Shown: positions 26,249 to 34,588, counted from the stretch's first letter. The stretch is DNA of 64,000 nt from Streptomyces griseosporeus (GCF_014656055.1 NZ_BNBR01000003.1:804482-868481); one strand, 5' to 3'. The notes: generated by a model not told the origin, from the letters alone. A program made the numbers and translations.

Positions 26249-27589
26249 TCAGCGGGGCTGTCCAGGATCGACCGGACCGCCCTGCGGGGTGCCTCCCGCT
26301 CCCGGCTGCGTGAACTGCCACCCCCCGTACGGCGTCTGCTGCATCGGCATGCCCGACGGCGGGGGCGGCGGGACCTGGCGGCGCCGCTTGCGGCTGATGG
26401 CGACCGCTGCCACCACGGCTGCCAGCAGGACGACCGCGGCGACGCCGACGGCGATCCACACGGTGCTGTTGCCGGAGTCCTTCGCGGCTGAGGCATTCGC
26501 GCCGGTGTCATCGCCCTTGGCCGGCGCACCGGCGCCCTGGGACGCGGAGGCGTCCGCCGACGGGGGCGTGGTCTTCTCCGCCGCCTTCAGGTCGGGCAGC
26601 GGGTAGACGTCCGCCGGGCCCGGGTCGCCGGGATTCTGGAGGGCGATGCGGGGGCGGACGATGCCGTAGCCGATGGAGTCGTTGCGCTTGGCGCCGTCGG
26701 TGGGGCCGCCGATGGTGTTCAGCATGACCCGGAGGACCTGGTTGTTGGTCCAGGTCGGGTGCTTGGACCAGATGAGGGCGGCGCTGGCGGAGGCGAGCGC
26801 GGTGGAGTCACTGGTGCCGTCGGTCTTGCACAGGCCGGTCTTGCCTCCGCAGGCATGCACCATCTGTTCACCGGGTGCCGACATGTCCACCTGTGGGCCG
26901 TACTGAGAGAACGAACTCCGCCGCAGGTCCTTGCCCACAGCAGCCACGCCGACGACGCCGGGCGTGGCTGCCGGGTACTCGACGGCGTTGCCCTCGTCAC
27001 CGCTGTTACCGACAGCCGCGAACAGGAGGGAACCGTGATCGATGGCGTACTTCACGGCCGCGTCGAGTTCTGGACTGCGAACCGGACTGCCCTTGGAGAT
27101 GTTGATGACTCTGGCGCCCGAATCGGCCGCGTAGCGAATGGCCTTGCTCAGATAGGACGGTCCTGCGAAGCCGCTGAGGTCGTTTGCTCCGGGCAGCCGC
27201 ACAGGCAGGATCTTCGCGCCCGGAGCGAGGCCGTACGCGCCGCCCTTTCCGGTGCCCGCGATAAGACCCGCCATACCGGTGCCGTGGCCATCGATATCCG
27301 TATGCTCGTCACCACTCCGGAATTTCGATGCCAGGTCCAGTCCGTCAAGCACACGGCCCTTGAGGTCGGGGTTGTTCGGGTCGACCCCACTGTCGATCAC
27401 GGCGACCGTGACGTCCTTGCCGGTGCTCGTCCGCCACATCTCCTCTGCGTGCATGGCGTCCAGATGCCATTGCATCGATCGGACCGAGTCGGCTTGGGCC
27501 ACTGTTCCCGTACCGCCCACCAGCAGGAGGCCTGCGACCGATGAGGTCAGAACCTTGAGCCAGCCGTGTCCTGTCCTGTTGGTGGGCAT
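26249..27589 (-). CDS. mycP: Type VII secretion mycosin (S8 subtilisin-like serine protease)
   Basis: 446 residues. Signal peptide (about 10-33), S8 catalytic domain with the triad Asp66 (VAVIDSGVD), His102 (DGHGTGMAG) and Ser260 (KTDGTSDSTALAS), a low-complexity linker, a C-terminal membrane helix at about 376-399 and an Arg/Lys stop-transfer followed by a Pro/Gln/Gly tail. This is the mycosin layout: an outward-facing protease tethered to the membrane at ESX loci. Start at ATG 27589, with AAGGGG 5 bases upstream; the longer frame upstream is the antisense/other-frame reading of the neighbouring gene. Confidence 0.88.
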   Translation of the reverse strand: MPTNRTGHGWLKVLTSSVAGLLLVGGTGTVAQADSVRSMQWHLDAMHAEEMWRTSTGKDVTVAVIDSGVDPNNPDLKGRVLDGLDLASKFRSGDEHTDIDGHGTGMAGLIAGTGKGGAYGLAPGAKILPVRLPGANDLSGFAGPSYLSKAIRYAADSGARVINISKGSPVRSPELDAAVKYAIDHGSLLFAAVGNSGDEGNAVEYPAATPGVVGVAAVGKDLRRSSFSQYGPQVDMSAPGEQMVHACGGKTGLCKTDGTSDSTALASASAALIWSKHPTWTNNQVLRVMLNTIGGPTDGAKRNDSIGYGIVRPRIALQNPGDPGPADVYPLPDLKAAEKTTPPSADASASQGAGAPAKGDDTGANASAAKDSGNSTVWIAVGVAAVVLLAAVVAAVAISRKRRRQVPPPPPSGMPMQQTPYGGWQFTQPGAGGTPQGGPVDPGQPR

Positions 27590-27617
27590 GTAATCCCCTT
27601 CGTGCTCTCGCTCTGCG

Positions 27618-29429
27618 TCAGTCGTCGGCCGGCTGCGCGCCGTTGCGCCGGTCCGTCTCTTGCTGCCTCTTGCCCTGCTGTGGGGTGCTGGACAGGCCAG
27701 TGGCACGACGTACGTTTCCGTGATTGGCGCCGTCACTCGGCGTACCGCCGGCGATTCCACCGCGCGTCGGAGCAGAGGGCACAGGAGCGCCCGGACGGAC
27801 AGGTGCCCGACCTGTGTGCTGTGGAGCGCCACCGACGACGCCGCTCTGCGGGGTGGACAAGGGGCGTCCGGTTCCAGTGCCTCCACGGCTGCTGGTCGGC
27901 TCGCCGCCGACGACCGTCCCGCCGGGCAGACGGCCTGTGCCCGCAGAAGGCGTGGAGGTCTGGCGGCCCCCGGCAACACCCTGGTTGGTGGGAAGTCCAC
28001 TGTTGACGGCGGGGCCTGTTGGCCGCCCGCCCGGAGTTCCCGGGCCGACCGGACCGCCCGGCCGTCCCCCCGCGACCGTATTACTTGGACGGCCCCCGAC
28101 AACGCCCGGACCGGTCTGTCGGCCTTCGGTGACACGAGGGCCGGCGGGACGCCCATTGGCCACGCCCGGCCCCGTGGGACGTCCGTTCACACCAGGACCA
28201 GTTGGGCGCCCGCCAGTGACGCCCGGTCCCGTCGGCCGCCCTCCCGTGACGCCGGGGCCGGTCGGCCGTCCGGTGGCTCCGGTGGCGGAGGGAAGGTTGC
28301 GGCCCACCCCTTGACCAGGGAGCGTCCTGTTTGCGGGAGTCCCGGACGTCGGCCCATGGGGGAACTGCCCGCTTCCCGTCACGCCACGCCCGCGCGGCAC
28401 TCCAGCGGTTCCCTGACCGGGTGCGAGCGGCGAGCGTCCGCCGACTTGTCTGCCTGTCCCGCCGGGGACAGTGGGCATACGTCCACCGCGACCGGTAGTT
28501 GGCTGGATCATGCCCGTGACGGATGGAGGAAGAACTGGTTCAGGCCGCGCCGGTGCGGGCCCCGTGGTCGGCCCAGTGGTGGGTCCTGGAGCCGGACGGT
28601 GCGTCTCGGGCAACGTATTGACGGAGTCGATCTCGACGCGCGTGGGGCGGTCGACATTGGCAGGAGGCCGGTGGGTTTCGGAGGGCACAACGTGCGCGGG
28701 GGACCCTGCCTCGCTCGGTCGTCCTGGCACCGATGCATGCCCGATAACGGATCCACCTCCAGTGGATCCGCCGCCTCCCACCGTGGCTCCTCCGGTCCTC
28801 GCGTCACCGGAGCCCCCAGTGCGCGGCAGGTCCTGCCACGTCTCGTCGTGGCCGGGTACGAACTGCGAAGGCGGCGGCGGGAACTTAGGGCGCTCCAGTT
28901 TGTCCATCTGGGTCGACGACTGGTCGTACGACTGCGCCAGCTTGCGCATCTCGGCCGCCGCCTCCAGGCGGACCTTCTCCTGGTTGGCCTTCAGGGCCGC
29001 CAGTTCGGCAGTGGACTTGGAGGCGACCGCGGCGGCGTCGGGGTCGTTGTGGTTGGCGCGGGCCGCGTCGAGGTTGGCCGTGGCGGTCGGCTTGTCGCGC
29101 GGGATGGACGTCTGGGCCTGCGAGATCGCGGTGGCGGCGGTGTGCAGCCACTTCGCGGAGTCCTCGCTGAAATCGGCAAGGCGGTGAGCCGAGTTGGCGA
29201 GGTCGCCCGCCCAGACGCGGAAGGCGTCCGCGCCCTCGCCCTTCCATTCCACCCACTGCGGGCGGATCTTCAGTTCTTCCGCGATCGAGCGGATCTCCGT
29301 GGCCGCCTTGCGCAGCTTGCCGGCCGCGCCCTCGACCGTGCCACTGTTGGCCTGGTCCAGCCATGCCAGCATCTGCTCGTGGCTCATGCCCTCGAAGGGC
29401 GTGGCGCCACCGGATCCGTTGCCTGCCAT
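27618..29429 (-). CDS. PPE-like protein with Pro/Gly tandem-repeat tail
   Basis: 603 residues. The first 190 form a WXG/PPE-type helical module (PQWVEWKGEGADAFRVWAGD at about 59-78 holds W-x-G; long helices follow to MDKLERPKF). From about 195 onward it is Pro/Gly/Thr low complexity, with repeats such as GRPTGPGVTG around 430-500. There is no signal peptide, consistent with type VII export. Start at ATG 29429, with GGGGAGAC upstream. Placed directly before mycP, it is a likely substrate; a surface spacer role for the repeats is inference. Confidence 0.75.
   Translation of the reverse strand: MAGNGSGGATPFEGMSHEQMLAWLDQANSGTVEGAAGKLRKAATEIRSIAEELKIRPQWVEWKGEGADAFRVWAGDLANSAHRLADFSEDSAKWLHTAATAISQAQTSIPRDKPTATANLDAARANHNDPDAAAVASKSTAELAALKANQEKVRLEAAAEMRKLAQSYDQSSTQMDKLERPKFPPPPSQFVPGHDETWQDLPRTGGSGDARTGGATVGGGGSTGGGSVIGHASVPGRPSEAGSPAHVVPSETHRPPANVDRPTRVEIDSVNTLPETHRPAPGPTTGPTTGPAPARPEPVLPPSVTGMIQPTTGRGGRMPTVPGGTGRQVGGRSPLAPGQGTAGVPRGRGVTGSGQFPHGPTSGTPANRTLPGQGVGRNLPSATGATGRPTGPGVTGGRPTGPGVTGGRPTGPGVNGRPTGPGVANGRPAGPRVTEGRQTGPGVVGGRPSNTVAGGRPGGPVGPGTPGGRPTGPAVNSGLPTNQGVAGGRQTSTPSAGTGRLPGGTVVGGEPTSSRGGTGTGRPLSTPQSGVVGGAPQHTGRAPVRPGAPVPSAPTRGGIAGGTPSDGANHGNVRRATGLSSTPQQGKRQQETDRRNGAQPADD
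28196..28270 (-). repeat. Short in-frame tandem repeats in the PPE-like gene
   Basis: Units of about 30 bp (variants of a GGGCGNCCNGTGACGCCNGG core on the plus strand) code GRPTGPGVTG decapeptides, three or more in series, with more decayed copies on both sides out to about 28030. Confidence 0.75.
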
Positions 29430-29466
29430 CAGCTGTCTCCCCGTTCCCGTCGTCCGTGCATCCGCG

Positions 29467-30012
29467 TCAGATCGTGCCGCCCGTGTCACCACCGGCGGGC
29501 GGCTGCTGGCCGCCTCCGGTGCCGCCACTGTGGGCGCCGTGGTTCTTCGCGTGCTCCGGGTCGTACGGACCGCCGTAGTGCTTCGTCGTCTCCGCGTTGA
29601 TCGCGGCCATGCGCCTGCGCACGTCGTCGTCGATGTTGTCGTAGCCCTTGTGCGAGGCGAGGACCGCGATGGACATGGCCTCCATGCAGTCGCCGAGCAG
29701 CTTGGAGAACGACTCCAGGTCGGTGATGACCTTCTCGTACGACTTGTGCAGGCCCGCCGCCTCGACCCAGGAGTTGTCGCCGCCGCCGAACTGGGTGCGG
29801 GACACCTGGTCCTCGCCCACCTTCTTCGGACCCGCCTGCGACTCCTTGAGGTCGCGGATCAGCTCGTCGATCCGCTGCCGGAACTTGGTGAAGGACGTGA
29901 ACTCGGTCTGGATGTCCTGGACCGCGTTCTTTGCGGTGTCGAAGATGTTGGACACCCAGGATCCGCCCGTCGCGCTCGACGTCGTCGATCCACCGCTATC
30001 GCTCGGCAGCAC
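29467..30012 (-). CDS. Small helical ESX-associated protein
   Basis: 181 residues. Helical middle (about 20-150) including a W-x-x-N region at the start and NSWVEAAGLHKSYEKVITDLESF; the tail is Gly/Pro/His-rich and disordered. No signal peptide. First gene of the leftward cassette (GTG 30012 with GGGGAGG 6 bases upstream), followed by the PPE-like protein and mycosin genes. In size and position it is comparable to EspA/Esp-like partners, but the similarity is structural only; I do not recognise the family by sequence. Confidence 0.65.
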   Translation of the reverse strand: MLPSDSGGSTTSSATGGSWVSNIFDTAKNAVQDIQTEFTSFTKFRQRIDELIRDLKESQAGPKKVGEDQVSRTQFGGGDNSWVEAAGLHKSYEKVITDLESFSKLLGDCMEAMSIAVLASHKGYDNIDDDVRRRMAAINAETTKHYGGPYDPEHAKNHGAHSGGTGGGQQPPAGGDTGGTI

Positions 30013-30238
30013 CGGTACCTCCCCGTTCCCCGTTCGGTCTTCGGATCAGACAAGACCGCACCCATTACTTTAGCGATCAGCTGTGTCAGTCGTGTGGTGG
30101 GTGGCGTGGTGACCGGTGAGCATTCGGCCACCGCGGTTGACTTCCAGCCCGTATCACAACAGGTCTACCAGGCGACTGCCCCAGGCTCGTAACGAAGTGG
30201 CTACGGTCGGCACGCAGGCGCGGAGGAGGCAGGGGGCG

Positions 30239-30625
30239 GTGGGCGTGGCGCGACGGTGGCGGGACGGGTTGGGGACGTTGGTCGTGGAGGGGGGTGAGCG
30301 AGGGGTGGTCCTGGTTCCGTTGGAGATCGCCGCTTCCTATCGTGCCCGTACCAAAGGGTTGTTGGGGCGCGAGTCGGTTGACGGGGCCCTGCTTCTGTCG
30401 CCGGCCAACAGTGTGCACACCTTCCGTATGCGCATGCCGATCGATGTGGCTTACCTGGACCGGCGGTTGCGGGTCATCGCCGTGCGGACCATGCGGCCTG
30501 GGCGACTCGGGCGGCCCCGCTTGCGGGCCCGGCATGTGCTGGAGGCGGAGGCGGGGGCCATGGCGGGGTGGGGGTTGCGTGCGGGTGTCCGCGTGGTGAT
30601 CGAGGCGGCCACACTTCACGGATGA
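30239..30625 (+). CDS. DUF192 domain protein
   Basis: 128 residues. The DUF192 signature is intact: RTKGLLGRESVDGALLL, then NSVHTFRMRMPIDVAYLDRRL and a C-terminal ARHVLEAEAGAMAGWGLRAG. Function of the family is unclear; some members sit in secretion or pilus loci. Start at GTG 30239 (GGAGGAGG 9 bases upstream); GTG 30245 is also possible. The following small membrane protein overlaps its stop by ATGA. It diverges from the ESX-like cassette. Confidence 0.85.
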   Translation: MGVARRWRDGLGTLVVEGGERGVVLVPLEIAASYRARTKGLLGRESVDGALLLSPANSVHTFRMRMPIDVAYLDRRLRVIAVRTMRPGRLGRPRLRARHVLEAEAGAMAGWGLRAGVRVVIEAATLHG

Positions 30626-30933
30626 CCAGTTCTCGTGAGGCAGAGGACGACCGTGGCTGTCTCCGGCTTGTCCTTGCCGTACCGCTGCTTCTGCTCACCC
30701 TTATGGCCGCGTACTTCTGCTGGACCGCACTGACCGTTCGTCCGTCCGGCACCTGGGACGAGGACGCGTACGGCGGCATCACCCTGTCGTGCTCGCTCAC
30801 CGTGGGCGCCGCGGCAGCGGTGGCCGGGATTCGGCTGCTGCCCTCGGTTCGACGGGTCTTGCCTTGGTGGTGTGTCAGCCCGGCTCTGCTGCTGGGGGTG
30901 ATCGCCAGCCTCCGCTGGCTGAACAGCGGCTAG
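30622..30933 (+). CDS. Small membrane protein
   Basis: 103 residues with three predicted membrane segments: about 11-33 (LRLVLAVPLLLLTLMAAYF), 52-68, and 79-97 (WWCVSPALLLGVIASL). The start ATG 30622 overlaps the DUF192 stop, giving translational coupling. Family not recognised; likely a cytoplasmic-membrane accessory to the DUF192 protein. Confidence 0.65.
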   Translation: MTSSREAEDDRGCLRLVLAVPLLLLTLMAAYFCWTALTVRPSGTWDEDAYGGITLSCSLTVGAAAAVAGIRLLPSVRRVLPWWCVSPALLLGVIASLRWLNSG

Positions 30934-31025
30934 CGTGAGCAAGGGACCGACGCCGAGTGAGTGCGTCGACGCCAAAAGGCGACTCATTCACCAACTGACT
31001 CCGGACATGATCGACCGGACAAGTC

Positions 31026-31640
31026 CTAGTGTTCGGCCTTGTCCGAGAAGGCGGAGATCAGGGCGTGCATGAGGGTTCGGGCGCGGTCTGCCGCTGTGGG
31101 GTCGGCGAGGAGTTGGATCTCCTGGTTGGCCGACATGGCGATGCCGGTCAGAGTCGTGACGAGGGCGTCGGGGGTGAGGGTCGTGGGGATGTCGCCCGCC
31201 GACTGCGCCGTTGCGATCTGGTCGTGGAGGAAGGTACGCCAGCGGGTCACCGCGTCGCGAAGGTGGGTACGCAGCTCGCCTGGCCGGCCGTCCAGTTCGC
31301 AGGACGCCGCGGTGACGAAGCAGCCGTTGGGGAACGGGCTGTCGGCGAGGTAGGCGCACCAGCTGTCGATCAGGGATCGGAGGCGGGGCAGGCCGGGTGG
31401 GGCTGCGAGGGACGGTGTCACTACCGCTTCCGTGAACATGTCCATCGCCCGTAGGAGCGTCGCTCGTTGGAGTTCCGACCTTGAGCCGAACGGGCCCACC
31501 ACTCCCGCCTTGCTCATGCCCAGCGACTCGGCCAGCGTGCCGATGGTGAGGCCTGACAGGCCCTCGGTGGAGGCTTGCAGTACCGCCGTGCCGACGATGC
31601 GGTCGCGGGTGCGGCGGGCCTCGTCCGCGGATTTCCTCAT
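31026..31640 (-). CDS. TetR-family transcriptional regulator
   Basis: 204 residues. The N-terminal HTH (about 10-55: RIVGTAVLQASTEGLSGLTIGTLAESLGMSKAGVVGPFGS) is followed by an all-helical ligand domain including CFVTAASCELDGRPG. Divergent from a metallo-hydrolase gene with a 70-base promoter region holding two copies of a 16-bp direct repeat, so it presumably represses that gene and itself. Confidence 0.92.
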   Translation of the reverse strand: MRKSADEARRTRDRIVGTAVLQASTEGLSGLTIGTLAESLGMSKAGVVGPFGSRSELQRATLLRAMDMFTEAVVTPSLAAPPGLPRLRSLIDSWCAYLADSPFPNGCFVTAASCELDGRPGELRTHLRDAVTRWRTFLHDQIATAQSAGDIPTTLTPDALVTTLTGIAMSANQEIQLLADPTAADRARTLMHALISAFSDKAEH

Positions 31641-31649
31641 ACGGAGCAG

Positions 31650-31696
31650 TTTAGCGAACGGTCGTGTGCTAATTTAGCGAACGATCGTACGGTAAA
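31650..31696. promoter_or_regulatory. Two TetR-type operator boxes
   Basis: TTTAGCGAACGGTCGT at 31650-31665 and TTTAGCGAACGATCGT at 31673-31688 (15 of 16 identical, 23 bp apart). The second extends to an imperfect 24-bp palindrome at 31673-31696 (10 of 12 arm positions pair). Located between the divergent tetR-type and metallo-hydrolase genes. Confidence 0.7.
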
Positions 31697-31710
31697 CGAA
31701 GGGGGCTGGT

Positions 31711-32508
31711 ATGCGTATCCGTTGGCTGGGCTGGGCCGGGGTGGAGATCGAGGCGGAGGGCGAGAGTCTCGTCATCGACCTCCTCGGGCGGCCCGAGGGG
31801 GTCCTGGAAGGGACATCGCTGAACGCACCTCTGCCTACGGTCGTCCGGCCGCGGGCCGAGGGGGACGTGGTCGCCGGGCTCTGCACTCATCTGCATCGCG
31901 ATCACACCGATGCCGGCGCGCTCGCCAAGGCGCTGCGCTCCGGCGCGCCCGTGCTGCATCCCGAGTCGTTCGGGGGTGACGAGCACGAGAATCTGTGGAC
32001 CCTCAAGGCCGAGGGTGAGCTCGCCGCGTTCGCGCTTCCGCGGCGGGCCATGGGCCTGTGGGAGACCACTACGATCGGGCCTTTCACCATCGCCGCCGTG
32101 CCCGCTGTCGACGCTCTCGGCGATCCCCAGGTGTCATGGGCCGTCGAGGCCGGCGGCAAGCGTGTGATCCACCTCGGGGACAGCATGTTCCACGGCTACT
32201 GGTGGCGGGCCGCGCACCGGTACGGGCCCTTCGACGCCGTACTGACGCCCATCAATGGGCCTACTCTGTGCTTTCCGCACTGTCAGCCGCCCAGTCCGTA
32301 TCCGGCCGCGCTCGACGCCGAGCATGCGGCCGTGGCCGCCCGGTTGCTGGGGGCCAAGGTCGCCATTCCCATCCATTACGACGGGTTCCGCATCGACGGC
32401 TTTTACAGCAGCCGGCCCGGGGAGTTGGACCGTTTCCTGGAAGCGGCTTCGGTGGAAGCGGCTTATGAGGCGCTTCCGCTGGGGGTGGGGGAGGACGTGG
32501 TGCTGTGA
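31711..32508 (+). CDS. MBL-fold metallo-hydrolase (UlaG/YtnP-like)
   Basis: 265 residues. The metal motif HLHRDHTDAG (H-x-H-x-D-H) is near residue 55; later metal ligands are HLGDSMFHGYWW around 152 and HYDGF around 223. This short form resembles the L-ascorbate-6-phosphate lactonase-like branch of the metallo-beta-lactamase fold. Expected cytosolic. Regulated by the divergent TetR protein; a detoxifying or lactone-hydrolysing role is plausible but unproven. Confidence 0.88.
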   Translation: MRIRWLGWAGVEIEAEGESLVIDLLGRPEGVLEGTSLNAPLPTVVRPRAEGDVVAGLCTHLHRDHTDAGALAKALRSGAPVLHPESFGGDEHENLWTLKAEGELAAFALPRRAMGLWETTTIGPFTIAAVPAVDALGDPQVSWAVEAGGKRVIHLGDSMFHGYWWRAAHRYGPFDAVLTPINGPTLCFPHCQPPSPYPAALDAEHAAVAARLLGAKVAIPIHYDGFRIDGFYSSRPGELDRFLEAASVEAAYEALPLGVGEDVVL

Positions 32509-32539
32509 GGCGCCCCGGTGGCCAGGGCTGGCTCGGCTT

Positions 32540-33163
32540 TCAGCTCTCCCCTCGGGGGAAGGTCACCTCCACCCGGCGGTTCTTTCTGCGGCCCTCCTCC
32601 GTCGTGTTCGACGCGATCGGGTACTGCTCGCCGTAGCCGCGGACCTCGAAGGTGATGTTCGGGTCGTTCAGGTCTCCGTCCAGGGCGTCCTGTACGGCGT
32701 TGGCGCGTTGCTTGGAGAGGACGTCGCCGTGGGCGGAGGAGCCGAGGTTGTCCGTGAAGCCGAAGACGCGGATGCGGGTGGCGTTCTGCTTCTTGATCTC
32801 CTGCGCTATGGCGTTGATGCGCGCCCGGGCGTCTGCGCTCAGCTTTGCGCTGTCCTTGCCGAAGAGGACCTCTGCTTGCAGCGCGAACTTCACGTCCGCG
32901 TTGGTGTCCTCGCGGCGTTCGTCTCCCGACTGGTCCTCCACGACCGACTTGATGTCCAGCACCTTGGGCTCCGCGAGGGTCGCGCCCTCGGGGAGTTTCA
33001 GGTCCGGGTCGTTGGGGTCGACTTTTACGGGGGCTGTGGCGGTGGGTTCGGTGCCTGGGGGGACGCTCGGGGTGTCGTCCGCGTGGGCCGCGGGGGCGTA
33101 GAGGGTGGTGGTGAGGAGGAGGGTGGCCGTGGTGGTGAGGTAGTGCGTTCGGATGCGGGTCAT
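32540..33163 (-). CDS. Exported OmpA-domain protein
   Basis: 207 residues. A signal peptide (about 1-28, ending AHADD) is followed by a Pro/Thr/Asp linker and a C-terminal OmpA/MotB peptidoglycan-binding domain (about 95-207: ALQAEVLFGKDSAKLSADAR, FGFTDNLGSSAHGDVLSKQR, SNTTEEGRRKNRRVEVTF). Start at ATG 33163 with GGGTGAGG upstream. In a Gram-positive this domain probably anchors to the wall meso-diaminopimelate. It is preceded by a lipoprotein gene and then the Tad pilus locus in the same direction, so a pilus-anchoring role is a reasonable guess. Confidence 0.85.
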   Translation of the reverse strand: MTRIRTHYLTTTATLLLTTTLYAPAAHADDTPSVPPGTEPTATAPVKVDPNDPDLKLPEGATLAEPKVLDIKSVVEDQSGDERREDTNADVKFALQAEVLFGKDSAKLSADARARINAIAQEIKKQNATRIRVFGFTDNLGSSAHGDVLSKQRANAVQDALDGDLNDPNITFEVRGYGEQYPIASNTTEEGRRKNRRVEVTFPRGES

Positions 33164-33170
33164 TGCGGCC

Positions 33171-33761
33171 TCACCCGGAGACCTGGATCGTGCCACTGGC
33201 GAAGGTCGGCAGCTGGAACGTCACGTCCGTCGTACTGGTAGGTGGGGCCGGGAACTGCATGAACACCGCAACTGACTCGCCCGGCCGGATGGATGAGAAA
33301 CCGGTCGTCGTCAGAGGACGCCCGTCGGTGTCCCGTAGCACGTAGTACCGCTTCTTCTCCTTGCCGTCGATGAGCGTGGCGCCGCCCAGGGACATGCCGT
33401 GGCGCAGGATTTCTGTTTCGTCGCCCCGCACCGCCGGAGGGATGGTGATCCGCTGAGCGCCGTCGTTCTTGATGTTGCCGCTCACGGTGACGAAACCGCC
33501 GGCGGAGTCGCGCTGTGCGGAGGTGATCTGCAAGATCAGTCCACTCGACCCCTTCAGCTCCGCCAGGGGGGTTTCCGACTGCCCCTCCTGAGCGGAGGGG
33601 TTCGAACCTGACTCCCTCGAAGCGGATCTCGTGGAGTCGGGCTTCTTGTCGTCACCGCCCCCATCTCCCCCACTGCAGCCGGCCACACCGATGACCAGTC
33701 CAGCTGCAGCAGTCAGGGCGACGATCCCCCTACGGGCCTTCGCAGTGAACCGAACACTCAT
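33171..33761 (-). CDS. Lipoprotein upstream of the OmpA-domain gene
   Basis: 196 residues. Type II signal peptide with lipobox VAGC (lipid-attached Cys29), then a Gly/Asp/Ser linker and a beta-rich domain (about 70-196). The domain resembles the DUF4352-like or immunoglobulin-like extracellular modules in pattern; family not certain. It precedes the OmpA-domain gene by 7 bases and forms an operon with it, downstream of the Tad pilus genes. Confidence 0.75.
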   Translation of the reverse strand: MSVRFTAKARRGIVALTAAAGLVIGVAGCSGGDGGGDDKKPDSTRSASRESGSNPSAQEGQSETPLAELKGSSGLILQITSAQRDSAGGFVTVSGNIKNDGAQRITIPPAVRGDETEILRHGMSLGGATLIDGKEKKRYYVLRDTDGRPLTTTGFSSIRPGESVAVFMQFPAPPTSTTDVTFQLPTFASGTIQVSG

Positions 33762-33794
33762 CGCTCCGCTTCCTTCATCACTTGTCGTTCGCTG

Positions 33795-34385
33795 TCAGTC
33801 GGCCAAGTGGACGTCGAAGAGATCCTGGGGCTTCGGCAGCCGATCCGCGGGGGCATCCGGATCAAGCTCCCACTCCTTGTCCTTGCACGCCAGCCGGGGC
33901 AGTTCATCGCTCTGGGCTCCATCAGCAGGAAGCCCGCAGAGCGGCTCGATCACGGCGTTGGCCGTCGCCTTGGCGTGCTGGGACTCCGTACCCGGAATCA
34001 CTGAATCACCGACGGCCTTGTTCGTCTCGACCTCGACCCTGTAGCTCAGGAGTCCCGTGGGCGTGCACTGCGCGTGGGCGTCGTTCTGCTCCGCCAGTTG
34101 GTACGCACGCCAGCAGGAAGGGGTCACCGCGACATTGCCGTCGAAGATGGCCTGCCATTTTTCCGGGTCGCGTAAATCCTTCAGCCACTGCCCCGCGAGC
34201 TGATCCCGAGTGTCCAGGGCTGCCGCAAGGGCCGCGGCGTCGGCAGCTGTCTGGGCCCCGTTTCTGTTGGCTGCAGCCTGACCCACCGCGAAGTAGGCGA
34301 GCGCAAGCAGGAGCAGGCCTCCCACAACGGTGAGGTAGATGGGGAAAGCCTGCCCTGTGTCGCCGTAGACCCGGGGGCCGATCAG
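33795..34385 (-). CDS. TadG-like pilus protein with probable CTG start
   Basis: 196 residues. The N-terminus YGDTGQAFPIYLTVVGG and one membrane helix (about 17-37) followed by AAANRNGAQTAADAAALAAALD is the TadE/TadG pseudopilin-like layout. No ATG or GTG lies in frame between the flp stop and the conserved N-terminus. A CTG at 34385 overlaps the flp stop (CTGA) with GAGG about 9 bases before, so CTG initiation and coupling to flp is inferred. An upstream in-frame ORF exists only as the shadow frame of flp. Confidence 0.7.
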   Translation of the reverse strand: MIGPRVYGDTGQAFPIYLTVVGGLLLLALAYFAVGQAAANRNGAQTAADAAALAAALDTRDQLAGQWLKDLRDPEKWQAIFDGNVAVTPSCWRAYQLAEQNDAHAQCTPTGLLSYRVEVETNKAVGDSVIPGTESQHAKATANAVIEPLCGLPADGAQSDELPRLACKDKEWELDPDAPADRLPKPQDLFDVHLAD

Positions 34386-34588
34386 CCGCCGATGACCTCG
34401 TTGATCTTGTCGGTGATCGCCGTGTAGATCGTGTTGCCGATATCCGTCCCCGTAATAGCCAAAACAATCGCCACCACCACCGCAATGATCCCCAAATACT
34501 CCACCGCGGTCTGCCCCCCGTCCCCCCTCGCGGCCCTCGCGGCGCGGTTCTTGAGGTACGTGGTCGTGGAGTTGATCCAGTTGCTCAT
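34382..34588 (-). CDS. flp: Flp-family type IVb pilin
   Basis: 68 residues. Prepilin peptidase site after Gly25: GDGG|QTAVEYLG, with Glu at +5 and Tyr at +6 as in Flp pilins, then a hydrophobic helix. The only small pilin subunit in this locus, so likely the major shaft protein. ATG 34588 follows AGAGGGGAA. Matching processing motifs (GQVAIEYLG, GQVTIEFLG) occur in the two TadE-like proteins. No TadV/CpaA peptidase is in the window. Confidence 0.93.
   Translation of the reverse strand: MSNWINSTTTYLKNRAARAARGDGGQTAVEYLGIIAVVVAIVLAITGTDIGNTIYTAITDKINEVIGG

Noticed and set aside
33595..33612. tRNA T-arm-like GGTTCGAAC
   Set aside because: Lies inside the lipoprotein gene and no cloverleaf can be built around it.
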